This document shows positions 52,451 to 61,666 of a DNA stretch of 64,000 bases, piece by piece; the first letter of the stretch is position 1, and each line of letters opens with the position of its first letter. Source of the DNA: Streptomyces cellostaticus (GTDB taxonomy: Bacteria > Actinomycetota > Actinomycetes > Streptomycetales > Streptomycetaceae); contig NZ_KQ948036.1 of NCBI RefSeq assembly GCF_001513965.1, positions 83,352 through 147,351 of the forward strand, in the 5' to 3' direction. Made by a program: the position numbers and the translations under genes. Below the pieces are notes generated by a model. The model had not been told where the DNA came from and made no database searches. It worked only from the letters and a program-made list of their open reading frames with translations.

Positions 52451-53889
52451 AGGATCGCTCCGGGGGTGTAGCCGGCGGCCTCCGGGCGCTGCTTGGCGAT
52501 CTCCTCGATCCGGCCGACGACCACACCGACCTGGTCGGCCGCCGCGCCCGTGAAGGACAGCTTGTCGGCCATCAGCGCCGCCAGCTGCTCGCGGTCCAGC
52601 GGGAGGCGCTCGTCGGCGGCGAGCTTGTCGAGCAGGTCGTTGCGCTCGGCGCCCTGCTCGCGCATGGCGAGCGCGGTGGCGACGGCGTTCTCCTTGATCG
52701 CCTCGTGCGCGACCTCGCGGCCGACACCGGAGCGCACGGCGCCCATGAGCACCTTGGTGGTGGCGAGGAACGGCAGGTAGCGGTCCAGCTCGCGGGCGAC
52801 GACCGCGGGGAAGGCGCCGAACTCGTCGAGGACGGTCAGGAAGGTCTCCAGCAGGCCGTCAAGCGCGAAGAACGCGTCCGGGAGGGCCACCCGGCGCACC
52901 ACCGAGCAGGAGACGTCGCCCTCGTTCCACTGGTCGCCCGCCAGCTCGCCGGTCATCGAGGCGTAGCCGCGCAAAATGACCATGAGGCCGTTGACGCGCT
53001 CGCAGGAGCGGGTGTTCATCTTGTGCGGCATCGCCGAGGAGCCGACCTGGCCCGGCTTGAAGCCCTCGGTGACCAGCTCGTGCCCGGCCATCAGCCGGAT
53101 CGTCTTGGCCAGCGAGGACGGCGCCGCCGCCAGCTGCACCAGCGCGGTCACGACCTCGTAGTCCAGCGAGCGCGGGTAGACCTGGCCGACCGAGGTGAAC
53201 GCCTGCGAGAAGCCCAGGTGGTGGGCGATCCGGTCCTCCAGCTCGGCGAGCTTGCCGGCGTCCCCGCCCAGCAGGTCCAGCATGTCCTGCGCGGTGCCGA
53301 CCGGCCCCTTGATGCCCCGCAGCGGGTAGCGGCCCAGCAGCTCCTCGACCCGCCGGTACGCCACGAGCAACTCGTCGGCGGCGGTCGCGAAGCGCTTGCC
53401 GAGGGTCGTGGCCTGCGCGGCCACGTTGTGCGAGCGGCCGGCCATGACCAGCTCGGCGTACTCGCCCGCCAGCTTGCCGAGGCGCGCCAGGACCGCCACC
53501 GTACGGTCGCGCATCAGCTCCAGCGACAGCCGGATCTGCAGCTGCTCGACGTTCTCGGTGAGGTCACGGGAGGTCATGCCCTTGTGCACGTGCTCGTGCC
53601 CGGCGAGGTCGTTGAACTCCTCGATCCGGGCCTTCACGTCGTGCCGGGTGACCTTCTCGCGCTCGGCGATCGAGGCCAGGTCGACGGTGTCGAGGACGCG
53701 CTCGTAGTCGGCGATCGCCTCGTCCGGCACCTCGATGCCGAGGTCCTTCTGGGCCCGCAGCACGGCGAGCCAGAGCTGCCGCTCCAGCTTCACCTTCTGC
53801 TCGGGCGACCAGAGCGTGGCGAGCTCGGTGGAGGCGTAGCGTCCGGCGAGGACGTTCGGGATGCGGGGCTTGGCGGGCGCAGAAGTCAC
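52447..53889 (-). CDS. purB: Adenylosuccinate lyase
   Basis: 480 residues from the GTG of VTSAPAKPRIPNVLAGRYAS. Substrate and active-site segments include MTSRDLTENVEQLQ, AGRSHNVAAQATTLGKRFA with the catalytic His, and the fumarase/ASL signature GQVGSSAMPHKMNTRSCE on the mobile loop with the catalytic Ser. It performs two beta-eliminations of fumarate in purine synthesis (SAICAR and adenylosuccinate). The glycosylase gene is coupled behind it. Confidence 0.96.
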   Translation of the reverse strand: MTSAPAKPRIPNVLAGRYASTELATLWSPEQKVKLERQLWLAVLRAQKDLGIEVPDEAIADYERVLDTVDLASIAEREKVTRHDVKARIEEFNDLAGHEHVHKGMTSRDLTENVEQLQIRLSLELMRDRTVAVLARLGKLAGEYAELVMAGRSHNVAAQATTLGKRFATAADELLVAYRRVEELLGRYPLRGIKGPVGTAQDMLDLLGGDAGKLAELEDRIAHHLGFSQAFTSVGQVYPRSLDYEVVTALVQLAAAPSSLAKTIRLMAGHELVTEGFKPGQVGSSAMPHKMNTRSCERVNGLMVILRGYASMTGELAGDQWNEGDVSCSVVRRVALPDAFFALDGLLETFLTVLDEFGAFPAVVARELDRYLPFLATTKVLMGAVRSGVGREVAHEAIKENAVATALAMREQGAERNDLLDKLAADERLPLDREQLAALMADKLSFTGAAADQVGVVVGRIEEIAKQRPEAAGYTPGAIL

Positions 53890-53948
53890 GTGTCCAGATT
53901 CTACTGGCGGTTTGTGCAGGCCAGCGCCATGGGGTTGTTCGGCGGAAG

Positions 53949-54305
53949 CTACGAGAGCTGCGCCACGTCGTCCGTGTCGGCCAGTTCCGCCAGCACATCC
54001 GCGTGGCACAGCTGAGGCGCACACCAGCAGGCCAGCGTCTTCCCGCGCAGGTCCGGGACCAGTTCCAGCAGCTCCGGCCGCTCCAGCAGACGGGCCCGGT
54101 ACATCGCCATCACCTCGGCCCGGGTGCCGTCCCGTTTCTTCTTCGGTGTGTCGTAGGCGAACGGGTTGTACAGGGGGTGCCGGGGCAGGTCCCAGCCTCC
54201 CATGGTCCAGCGGCGGCCGACGTAGACCACGTCCGCGGGGGCGTGCTCCAGCCGGGGACCGAACTCGTGGATCCGGCCCCTGACGTTGATCACTCGCGTG
54301 GTCAT
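53949..54305 (-). CDS. DUF4326 domain protein
   Basis: 118 residues. It has the DUF4326 pattern: VYVGRRWTMGGWDLPRHPLYNPFAY near the middle (given in part), then YRARLLERPELLELVPDLRG and the C-terminal GKTLACWCAPQLCHADVLAEL with a WCxPxxCH motif that may hold a metal. Phage and bacterial genomes carry this family, but its reaction is not known. It follows the SGNH hydrolase gene by ten bases on the same strand and may be cotranscribed with it. Confidence 0.85.
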   Translation of the reverse strand: MTTRVINVRGRIHEFGPRLEHAPADVVYVGRRWTMGGWDLPRHPLYNPFAYDTPKKKRDGTRAEVMAMYRARLLERPELLELVPDLRGKTLACWCAPQLCHADVLAELADTDDVAQLS

Positions 54306-54315
54306 GGCAAAGACG

Positions 54316-55104
54316 CTACGCCGGGCCCTCGTACGGCAGCAGTTCCGGCCGCTTCGGCGGGCGGCCGTCGCCGGAAGAGCGGCCGGTCAGACGCCGTCCT
54401 ATCCAGGGCAGCAGGTGCTGCTTGGCGAACCGTGCGTCCGCGGCCCGCCGCGTCACCCAGCCCGGCGGCGCGGCGGCCGGTATCGGCGTGCGCCACTCGG
54501 CGTCCTCGGGCTCGTGGCCGAGCGTCTGCCACACCGCCTCGGCGACCCGGCGATGCCCCTCGGCCGTCAGATGCAGCCGGTCCACGTCCCACAACCGCGG
54601 GTCGGCCAGCGACGGCGCCCCGTACAGGTCGACCACCAGGGCGCCGTGCCGTGCGGCCAGCTCGTCCACGCAGGCGAACAGCTCCTCCATGCGCGGCCGG
54701 AACTGTTCCAGCACCGGGCCCTGCCGGCCGGGGCTGCGCATCAGCACGAGCTGCCCGCAGCTGGGTGCCAGCCGCTCGACCGCCTCGGTCAGCAGGCCCC
54801 GTACCCGGCCCATGTCGCACTTGGGCCGCAGCGTGTCGTTGAGCCCGCCGACCAGCGTGATCACATCGGGGTTCATCGCCGCCGCCACGTCCACCTGCTC
54901 GTCGACGATCTGTCCGATCAGCTTCCCGCGCACGGCGAGGTTGGCGTACCGGAACCCGGGGGTGCGGGCGGCCATCCGCGCGGCGAGGAGGTCGGCCCAG
55001 CCGCGGTAGGAGCCGTCGGGCAGCAGGTCCGACATGCCCTCGGTGAAGGAGTCGCCGACCGCGACCAGGCTGGAGTACGGGGGAGGTGTGGGATTCGTCT
55101 GCAT
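54316..55104 (-). CDS. SGNH/GDSL-type hydrolase
   Basis: 262 residues from ATG. Block I AVGDSFTEGMSD contains the nucleophile Ser. Block II is in LAVRGK, block III in GGLNDTL with the oxyanion Asn, and block V DVDRLHLTAEGH has the Asp-x2-His pair. No signal peptide is present, so the enzyme is cytosolic, unlike many secreted Streptomyces esterases. Its ~50-residue C-terminal tail after the core is basic. Substrate unknown. Confidence 0.9.
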   Translation of the reverse strand: MQTNPTPPPYSSLVAVGDSFTEGMSDLLPDGSYRGWADLLAARMAARTPGFRYANLAVRGKLIGQIVDEQVDVAAAMNPDVITLVGGLNDTLRPKCDMGRVRGLLTEAVERLAPSCGQLVLMRSPGRQGPVLEQFRPRMEELFACVDELAARHGALVVDLYGAPSLADPRLWDVDRLHLTAEGHRRVAEAVWQTLGHEPEDAEWRTPIPAAAPPGWVTRRAADARFAKQHLLPWIGRRLTGRSSGDGRPPKRPELLPYEGPA

Positions 55105-55171
55105 GGCGAAAGCGATGGTATCCCGGCTCCATACCCGCCGGTCGGTCGGCCCGGAAACCTCCGGGACCGGT

Positions 55172-56185
55172 TCAGGCGGGCTGCCCGAACAGCTCCCGCA
55201 GGACGTCCTCCATGGTCACCAGCCCGGCCAGCCGCCCGTCGTCGCCCAGCACGCCCGCGAGGTGCGTACGGCTGCCCCGCATCGCGGTGAGCACGTCGTC
55301 CAGCGGGGTGCTCTCGCGCACGCGCGCGATGGACCGCATGTCGCGCAGCCGGAACGGCACGTCCCGGGGCGAGGCGTCCAGCGCGTCCTTGACGTGCAGG
55401 TAGCCCACGATCCGGCGGCCCTCGTCGACGACCGGGAACCGGGAGAAGCCCGACTCGGCCGACAGCCGTTCCAGCTGCTCCGGCGTGGCGCCCACGCGCG
55501 CGTAGACCACCCTTTCCAGTGGTACGACCACGTCCCGCACCGGCCTGCTGCCCAGCTCCAGGGCGTCGTGCAGCCGTTCCTGCGCGCGGTTGTCGATGAG
55601 GCCCGCCTGGCTGGCGTCCTTGACGATCTCGGCGAGTTCGGTGTCCGTGAAGGTCGCCGCGACCTCGCCCTTGGCCTCCACCCTGAGCAGCTTCAGCAGC
55701 CCGTTCGCGAAGGCGTTGATCGAGAAGATCACCGGGCGCAGCGCCCGGGACAGCGCGACCAGGGGAGGGCCGAGCAGCAGCGCGCTGCGCACCGGCTCGG
55801 CGAGCGCGACGTTCTTGGGCACCATCTCGCCCAGCAGCATGTGCAGGTAGGTCGCCAGGGCCAGCGCGATCACGAAGGACACCGCGTGGCCCGCGCTCTT
55901 GGACACACCGACCGCGTGGAACACCGGCTCCAGCAGATGCGCGATCGCCGGCTCGGCGACCACACCGAGGACCAGCGTGCACAGCGTGATGCCGAGCTGG
56001 GCGGCGGCCAGCAGCGCGGACACGTGCTCCAGACCCCACAGCACGCTCTTCGCGCGCCGGTCGCCCGCCTGGGCGAGCGGCTCGATCTGCGAGCGGCGCA
56101 CGGAGATCAGCGCGAACTCGGCGCCCACGAAGAAGGCGTTGACGACCAGCGTCGCCAGACCGATCAGCAGCTGAACGGCGGTCAT
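55172..56185 (-). CDS. CNNM/HlyC-type membrane protein with CBS pair (second of pair)
   Basis: 337 residues. An N-terminal DUF21/CNNM domain with about three to four helices (LLIGLATLVVNAFFVGAEFA, GEMVPKNVALAEP) is followed by two CBS domains at about 205-325 (VPLERVVYARVGATPEQLER and LDDVLTAMRGSRTHLAGVLG). The C-terminal CorC/HlyC domain is absent here, unlike the partner. Members bind ATP/Mg at the CBS pair and export Mg2+ or other cations. The start overlaps the previous stop by four bases. Confidence 0.9.
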   Translation of the reverse strand: MTAVQLLIGLATLVVNAFFVGAEFALISVRRSQIEPLAQAGDRRAKSVLWGLEHVSALLAAAQLGITLCTLVLGVVAEPAIAHLLEPVFHAVGVSKSAGHAVSFVIALALATYLHMLLGEMVPKNVALAEPVRSALLLGPPLVALSRALRPVIFSINAFANGLLKLLRVEAKGEVAATFTDTELAEIVKDASQAGLIDNRAQERLHDALELGSRPVRDVVVPLERVVYARVGATPEQLERLSAESGFSRFPVVDEGRRIVGYLHVKDALDASPRDVPFRLRDMRSIARVRESTPLDDVLTAMRGSRTHLAGVLGDDGRLAGLVTMEDVLRELFGQPA

Positions 56186-57525
56186 CGCGTCCGCTCCGTC
56201 TTCTCGTCGCTCTTCTCGTCGTCCAGGGGCGCGTGCAGCAGCACCCGGGCCGCCCGGCGCCCCGAGGCGTCCACCACGTCCAGTCGCCAGCCGCCGACCT
56301 CCACGCTGTCCCCGACCCCGGGTATGCGGCCCAGCTCGGTCGCGACGAGGCCGGCCAGCGTCTCGTACGGCCCCTCGGGCACGCGCAGACCCACGCGCGC
56401 GAGCTGGTCCGTGCGGGCGGCGCCGTCCGCGGAGTACAGGGCCCGGCCCTCGTCGTCGGCGCCGGCGGGGGCGAGGTCCGGCGTCTCGTGCGGGTCGTGC
56501 TCGTCGCGCACCTCGCCGACGACCTCCTCGACGATGTCCTCCAGCGTCGCCACGCCCGCCGTACCGCCGTACTCGTCGATGACGACGGCCATGGTGCGCT
56601 TGCCGGAGAGCCGGTCCAGCAGCCGGTCGACGGTGAGGGACTCCGGCACCAGCAGCGGCTCGCGCATCACCTGGGCGACGGAGCGGCGGGTCCGGTCTTT
56701 TGCGGGCAGCGCCAGGACGTCCTTGATGTGGGCGATGCCGACGACCGCGTCGAGGCTGCCGCGGTAGACCGGGAACCGGGACAGGCCCGTGGCCCGGGTC
56801 GCGTTCGCCACGTCCTCGCAGGTCGCCAGGGTGTCGAGGGCGACGACCTGGACGCGCGGGGTCATCACGTTCTCCGCGGTCAGGTCGGCCAGGTTCAGCG
56901 TCCGCAGGAACAGCTCGGCGGTGTCCGCCTCCAGGGCGCCCGCCTTCGCGGAGTGCCGGGCGAGGGCGGCCAGCTCCTGCGGCCCGCGCGCGGAGGCCAG
57001 CTCCTCGGCGGGCTCCAGGCCGAACCGGCGCACCATGTGGTTGGCCGTGTTGTTGAGGTGCGTGATGAAGGGGCGGAAGGCGGCGCTGAACCAGCGCTGC
57101 GGAGTGCCCACCCGCTTGGCCACGGCCAGCGGCGAGGAGATCGCCCAGTTCTTGGGCACCAGCTCGCCGACGACCATCAGGAACACCGTGGACAGGGCCG
57201 TGCCCAGGACCAGCGCGACCGAACTCGCCGTCGTGGGTGAGAGGCCCAGCGCCTCGAACGGCCCGGCGAGCAGCTTGGCGATCGACGGCTCGGCGAGCAT
57301 GCCGACCACCAGGTTGGTGACGGTGATGCCGAGCTGGGCGCCGGAGAGCTGGAAGGTCAGGTTCCGCGCGGCCTTCAGGGCACCGGCCGCGCCGCGCTCG
57401 CCGCGTTCGGCGGCCCGCTCCAGCTCGCCGCGCTCGACCGTGGTCAGGGAGAACTCGGCCGCCACGAAGGCACCGCAGGCGAGCGAGAGCAGGATCGCCA
57501 CCAGAAGGAGCAGCACTTCGGTCAT
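56182..57525 (-). CDS. CNNM/HlyC-type membrane protein with CBS pair and CorC domain (first of pair)
   Basis: 447 residues. DUF21 domain with membrane helices and the GELVPKNWAISSPLAVAKRV motif (about 1-200), CBS pair at about 215-340 (MTPRVQVVALDTLATCEDV, and TMAVVIDEYGGTAGVATLED) and a C-terminal CorC/HlyC domain (VGLRVPEGPYETLAGLVATE). It probably forms a heteromeric cation exporter with the second protein. The ribosome-binding site lies in a hairpin (57534-57556), a possible control point. Confidence 0.92.
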   Translation of the reverse strand: MTEVLLLLVAILLSLACGAFVAAEFSLTTVERGELERAAERGERGAAGALKAARNLTFQLSGAQLGITVTNLVVGMLAEPSIAKLLAGPFEALGLSPTTASSVALVLGTALSTVFLMVVGELVPKNWAISSPLAVAKRVGTPQRWFSAAFRPFITHLNNTANHMVRRFGLEPAEELASARGPQELAALARHSAKAGALEADTAELFLRTLNLADLTAENVMTPRVQVVALDTLATCEDVANATRATGLSRFPVYRGSLDAVVGIAHIKDVLALPAKDRTRRSVAQVMREPLLVPESLTVDRLLDRLSGKRTMAVVIDEYGGTAGVATLEDIVEEVVGEVRDEHDPHETPDLAPAGADDEGRALYSADGAARTDQLARVGLRVPEGPYETLAGLVATELGRIPGVGDSVEVGGWRLDVVDASGRRAARVLLHAPLDDEKSDEKTERTR

Positions 57526-57556
57526 CGGGTCACCCCTGTCCCAGGATCGGACAGGG
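57526..57556 (-). promoter_or_regulatory. Hairpin sequestering the ribosome-binding site of the CNNM operon
   Basis: On the minus strand CCCTGTCC (57556-57549), a seven-base loop and GGACAGGG (57541-57534) form a perfect 8-bp stem. The only Shine-Dalgarno candidate, AGGGG, seven bases before the ATG, is part of or directly beside the 3' arm. Opening of the stem would be needed for initiation. Confidence 0.55.
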
Positions 57557-57668
57557 CGGGGTGGAACGCGCGGTGTCGCGGACCGGGAGGATCACCCATG
57601 GGCGGACGCTCACCACCTTTCATCGAGGGCCGAGCACTCCCTCAATGGTAAAGGATGGGCAAAAGGTC

Positions 57669-58094
57669 CTAGTCGGAGAGCGGCTTCACCCAGCGCCGCC
57701 ACTGCTCCTCGGGTGCGTACCCGGCCGCTCGCCAGGCGTGGTGTGCGCTCTCGTTGCGGACCAGCACCATCGCGTCCCCGCGCCGCCCGCCGAGCCGTAC
57801 GAACCGTTCCTCCGCGGCTGCCAGCAGTGCCGAGCCGATGCCCTGGCGCCGCCGGTCCGGATGCACTGCGAGCCGGTACAGGTGGCAGCGCCAGCCGTCG
57901 AAGCCCGCGATCACCGTGCCGACCAGCTCGCCCTGCTGCTCGGCGAGGATCAGCGCCTCGGGATCCCGGGCGACCAGCCGCTCCACTCCGTCGCGGTCGT
58001 CGCTGATGCTGGTGCCCTCGGCGGCCGCCTTCCAGAAGGCCAGGACGGCGTCCAGGTCGGCGGGCCGAGCGGAACGTATACGCAGTTCGATCAT
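57669..58094 (-). CDS. GNAT-family N-acetyltransferase
   Basis: 141 residues covering a single GNAT fold. LYRLAVHPDRRRQGIGSALLA holds the acetyl-CoA pyrophosphate loop (RRRQGIG) at about 75-95, and the C-terminal ALVRNESAHHAWRAAGYAPEE-like segment (AMVLVRNESAHHAW, then AAGYAPEEQW) is the beta-6/alpha-4 part. The opening IELRIRSARPADLDAVLAFW is the usual first strand and helix. Substrate unknown; monocistronic. Confidence 0.9.
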   Translation of the reverse strand: MIELRIRSARPADLDAVLAFWKAAAEGTSISDDRDGVERLVARDPEALILAEQQGELVGTVIAGFDGWRCHLYRLAVHPDRRRQGIGSALLAAAEERFVRLGGRRGDAMVLVRNESAHHAWRAAGYAPEEQWRRWVKPLSD

Positions 58095-58139
58095 GCGATC
58101 ACCCCATCACATACGGATGCGCCCGCCCCGGAATTTCCG

Positions 58140-59027
58140 TCATGCGGACTCCTCCCGCAACCGCTCCATCACCGGCGCGAACGCCTCCATGGACGGCTCC
58201 AGGACGGTCAGGTACGAGAACCCGAACCGCTCCCGCTGTGCCCGCACCCGCTCGACGACGTCGTCCAGGGGCCCCGCCAGCACGATGGGCAGCGCCAGTG
58301 CCTGGTCCAGGGTCAGCCCGGGCTGCCGTTCCAGCAGCGGCTTGAGGACGGGCTCCGGGTCGTCGGTGACGGCCACGAGCTGGATCAGCAGGTTCAGCTC
58401 GGCGGGCTCCGCGCGGCCCGCAGCCAGCTTCCGGTAACGGGCCACCCGCTCGTCCAGCTCTTCGGCGGTGAGCGGCGTGAGCGTGCCCGGGGCGGTCCCC
58501 GGCCGGGCCCCGGTGAAGGCAGTGATGTCGGCGTGCTCGGCCGTCAGGCGCAGCATCCGGTCACCGTTGGCGCCGATCAGCAGGGGCACCCGGGACTGTG
58601 CGGGCCGGGGCTGGAACTCCTCGGAGCCGAGCAGCCGGTCCAGCTCCCGGACCGTGCGCCGCAGGTGGTCCACCCGCTCGCGCGGCGAGCCGTACGGCAG
58701 CCCGGCCGTCTCGTGCTCGGCCTGGACGTATCCGGTCCCGAGACCGAGTTCGAGACGGCCGCCGGTCAGCGCGTCCGTGGTCGCGACCTCACGGGCCAGC
58801 AGCGCCGGATTCCAGAACCCGGCGTTGAGCACGAACGTGCCGAGCCGGGGCCGCTCGGTCGCCTCGGCGGCCGCCACCAGCGCCGGGAACGGCGCGACCA
58901 TGCCGAGGTGGTCGGGGACCAGGATCACGTCGTACCCCAGTTCCTCGGCGCGGCGGCACTTGGCCCGCCACTCGGCGGCGGGCGACGGCGTGAGCAGGTT
59001 GACTCCGAAGCGGAACGGGCGCGGCAT
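58140..59027 (-). CDS. LLM-class F420-dependent oxidoreductase
   Basis: 295 residues from the ATG of MPRPFRFGVNLLTPSPAAEW, behind GAGGAG. The luciferase-like barrel shows RRAEELGYDVILVPDHLGM, LGTFVLNAGFWNPALLAREV, LSGGRLELGLGTGYV-type strand (TGGRLELGLGTGYVQAE) and PLLIGANGDRMLRLTAEHAD. Streptomyces members of this TIGR03621-like group use coenzyme F420. The substrate is unknown and no cluster surrounds it. Confidence 0.9.
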   Translation of the reverse strand: MPRPFRFGVNLLTPSPAAEWRAKCRRAEELGYDVILVPDHLGMVAPFPALVAAAEATERPRLGTFVLNAGFWNPALLAREVATTDALTGGRLELGLGTGYVQAEHETAGLPYGSPRERVDHLRRTVRELDRLLGSEEFQPRPAQSRVPLLIGANGDRMLRLTAEHADITAFTGARPGTAPGTLTPLTAEELDERVARYRKLAAGRAEPAELNLLIQLVAVTDDPEPVLKPLLERQPGLTLDQALALPIVLAGPLDDVVERVRAQRERFGFSYLTVLEPSMEAFAPVMERLREESA

Positions 59028-59094
59028 GAACTCTCCTCGACTGCACATGACTTGAGTCTGGATCCGTGATTCCATCACGTCCGCCCCGGTGCCG

Positions 59095-61662
59095 TCATTC
59101 GTGCGCGATCGCCGCCAGCACGTTCATCCGCGACGCCCGCAGCGCCGGCAGCAGGGCGGCCACGATGCCCACCAGCGCCGAGCCGATCACCACCGCGACG
59201 ATCGTGCCCCAGGGGAACGCGAGCGCGGTCATGCCCTGCAGCGCCAGCACCTGCTGCGTACAAACGCCCCAGACGAGCCCCAGCGCCAGGCCGAGGACCG
59301 CGCCGAACACCGCGATCACCACCGACTCCAGCCGGATCATCCGGCGCAGCTGCCGCCGGCTGAGCCCGATCGCGCGCAGCAGTCCGATCTCCCGGGTGCG
59401 CTCCACCACCGACAGGGCGAGGGTGTTGACCACGCCGAGCACGGCGATGACGATCGCGAGTCCGAGCAGCGCGTAGACGAGGTACAGCAGCACGGCGATC
59501 TGGTCGTGCACGAGCTTCTTGTAGTCGGCCTGGTCGCGGACCTGTACCTGCGGATACGGCTTGAGGGTCCGCTCCAGGCGGGAGCGCAGCAGGTCGGCGC
59601 CGGTGCCGGCGGCCCGCTTGACGTAGAGGGCTGCGTCCTGGCCGCCGGGGACGTACTTCTCGGCCGTGCCGATGCCGAAGAACAGCCCGCCCTGCATGCC
59701 GAACCCGTCGCCGGTGCCCTGGTCGGTGAGGGCGCCCACCCGCATCTCGGCCCGGTGCCCGCCGGGGAACTCGACGGGCAGGGTGCTGCCCAGGCGCACG
59801 CCGTGGTCCTCGGCGAAGTCGGCGTCCATGCCGAGCCCGCCGTCCGCGAGCGCCGCCGCGCTGTTCCCGGCCGTGTAGGTCAGGTGGGCGACGTCGTCGA
59901 CGTGGGGGTCGTAGCCGGTGGCGGTCGTCTTCACGCGCTCGCCGTCGGGGAGCCGGACGGCCACGGGTGCGAACCGCTGCCGTACGACGAGCCGCACGCC
60001 CTCGGTGCCGCGCACCTTGTCGGTGATCTCCTTGGTGAACGGCAGGAAGCTGCCGTTCTGGATGACGAAGTCGGCGCCCAGCGTCTTGTCGATCCGCTGG
60101 TCGAACGACGCGGACATCGAGGCGCTCGCCACCGACATCCCGCCGACCAGCGCGAGGCCCACCATCAGCGCGGCCGCGGTGGCGCCGGTGCGGCGCGGAT
60201 TGCGCAGGGCGTTGCGCTGGCTCATCCGGCCGACCGATCCGAACAGCGCGGGGAAGGCGCCGCCCAGGACACGGATCACAGGGCGCACCAGCAGCGGGCC
60301 GGCGATCACGGTCGCGATCAGCGTCAGGACCACGCCGAGGCCCAGCAGGGAGGCCGCGGACGCGGTCTTCGTGGCCGCCGCGCACCCGGCGAGCGCGGCC
60401 GCACCGGCCGCCCCGACCACGGATCCGACGATCGCCCGCACTTTCAACGGCTTGCCCACGCCTGCGACTTCGGCATCCACGAGCGCTGCCATCGGCGGAA
60501 CCGCCGCCGCGCGCCGCGCGGGCAGGTACGCGGCGACGAAGGTGACACCGACCCCGACGGCGTACGCCGCCACGGGTGTCCCCCAGCCGATGACCATCTC
60601 CGTGGCCTTGAGATTCATCCCGAACGCGCTCATCAGGCGGATCAGTCCGAACGCCAGCCCTATTCCGGCCGCGAGGCCCAGCGTCGAGCCGGCCACGCCG
60701 AGCAGAACCGCCTCCGTGAGCACCGACCGCCGCACCTGCCGCCGGTCGGCGCCGAGTGCCCGCAGCAGGCCCAGTTCGCGGGTGCGCTGGGCGATGAGCA
60801 TGGAGAAGGTGTTGACGATCAGGAAGACGCCCACGAGCACGGCGATGCCGGCGAACCCCAGCATCACGTACTTGATGACGTCCAGGAAACCGCCGAGGGT
60901 GGCCGCGGCCGACTTGGCCTGTTCCCCGGCGGTCTTCAGGTCGTACGTGCCGGTGCCGATCGCCTTGCCGACGCGGCGCTTGAGTTCCGCGTCCGTCACG
61001 CCCTTGGCCGCGTCCACGGAGATGCTGGTGGCCCGGTCGGCGGAGCCGAGCAGCTCACGGGCGGCCACCGCGGGGTCCAGGAAGACCAGGGCCGCGCCCG
61101 GGTTGGTGGTGGTGAACGTGGCGATGCCGACGACCCGGACCCGGAAGGTGCCCGGCTGTGCCTGCACCGTCAGCGGGTCGCCGATCCGTACGTGCTTCTT
61201 GTCCGCGGTGTCCGCGTCGAGCAGCGCCTCGCCCGCACCGCGCGGGGCATGACCGGAGGTCAGTTTCACCGGGCTGCGGTGGGTGACGTACCAGGAGGTG
61301 GCGATGGTCGGGGCGCCGGTGGTCGGGCCGACGGACTTGTCGTGGCTGTCGACCACCACCACGTTCTCCACCGACACGTCCGCATGCGCCGCCGCGACTC
61401 CCTCGACCTTCGCCACCCGGTCCGTGAGCGCCGCGGGGACGGTCTGGACCGCGCCGGCGGTCCTCGGGGACCTCAGGTCCTGCTTCGGCTCGAGCGTCAC
61501 ATCGGCGGAGGTCGAGGCGAACAGCCGGTCGAAGGTGCGGGTGACGGTGTCGGAGAAGATCAGGCTGCCCGCGACGAACGCCACGGACAGCACGACGGCC
61601 AGCGCGGACAGCGCCAGCCGGCCCTTGTGCGCGAGGAAACTCCGCAAGGTCGCCTTGAGCAC
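59095..61662 (-). CDS. MacB/FtsX-type ABC transporter permease
   Basis: 855 residues, the usual size of the eight-to-ten-helix, two-domain permeases of actinobacteria. LALSALAVVLSVAFVAGSLI near the N-terminus is the first helix. Two FtsX domains sit at about 255-375 (FAGIAVLVGVFLIVNTFSML with RTRELGLLRALGADRRQV) and 725-850 (LLGLAIVIAVLGVVNTLALS with RTREIGLLRAIGLSRRQL). Each is preceded by a large extracellular MacB-like region. It pairs with the ATPase gene four bases upstream and probably acts as a mechanotransmitting exporter of lipids, peptides or drugs. Confidence 0.93.
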   Translation of the reverse strand: MLKATLRSFLAHKGRLALSALAVVLSVAFVAGSLIFSDTVTRTFDRLFASTSADVTLEPKQDLRSPRTAGAVQTVPAALTDRVAKVEGVAAAHADVSVENVVVVDSHDKSVGPTTGAPTIATSWYVTHRSPVKLTSGHAPRGAGEALLDADTADKKHVRIGDPLTVQAQPGTFRVRVVGIATFTTTNPGAALVFLDPAVAARELLGSADRATSISVDAAKGVTDAELKRRVGKAIGTGTYDLKTAGEQAKSAAATLGGFLDVIKYVMLGFAGIAVLVGVFLIVNTFSMLIAQRTRELGLLRALGADRRQVRRSVLTEAVLLGVAGSTLGLAAGIGLAFGLIRLMSAFGMNLKATEMVIGWGTPVAAYAVGVGVTFVAAYLPARRAAAVPPMAALVDAEVAGVGKPLKVRAIVGSVVGAAGAAALAGCAAATKTASAASLLGLGVVLTLIATVIAGPLLVRPVIRVLGGAFPALFGSVGRMSQRNALRNPRRTGATAAALMVGLALVGGMSVASASMSASFDQRIDKTLGADFVIQNGSFLPFTKEITDKVRGTEGVRLVVRQRFAPVAVRLPDGERVKTTATGYDPHVDDVAHLTYTAGNSAAALADGGLGMDADFAEDHGVRLGSTLPVEFPGGHRAEMRVGALTDQGTGDGFGMQGGLFFGIGTAEKYVPGGQDAALYVKRAAGTGADLLRSRLERTLKPYPQVQVRDQADYKKLVHDQIAVLLYLVYALLGLAIVIAVLGVVNTLALSVVERTREIGLLRAIGLSRRQLRRMIRLESVVIAVFGAVLGLALGLVWGVCTQQVLALQGMTALAFPWGTIVAVVIGSALVGIVAALLPALRASRMNVLAAIAHE

Positions 61663-61666
61663 GGGG

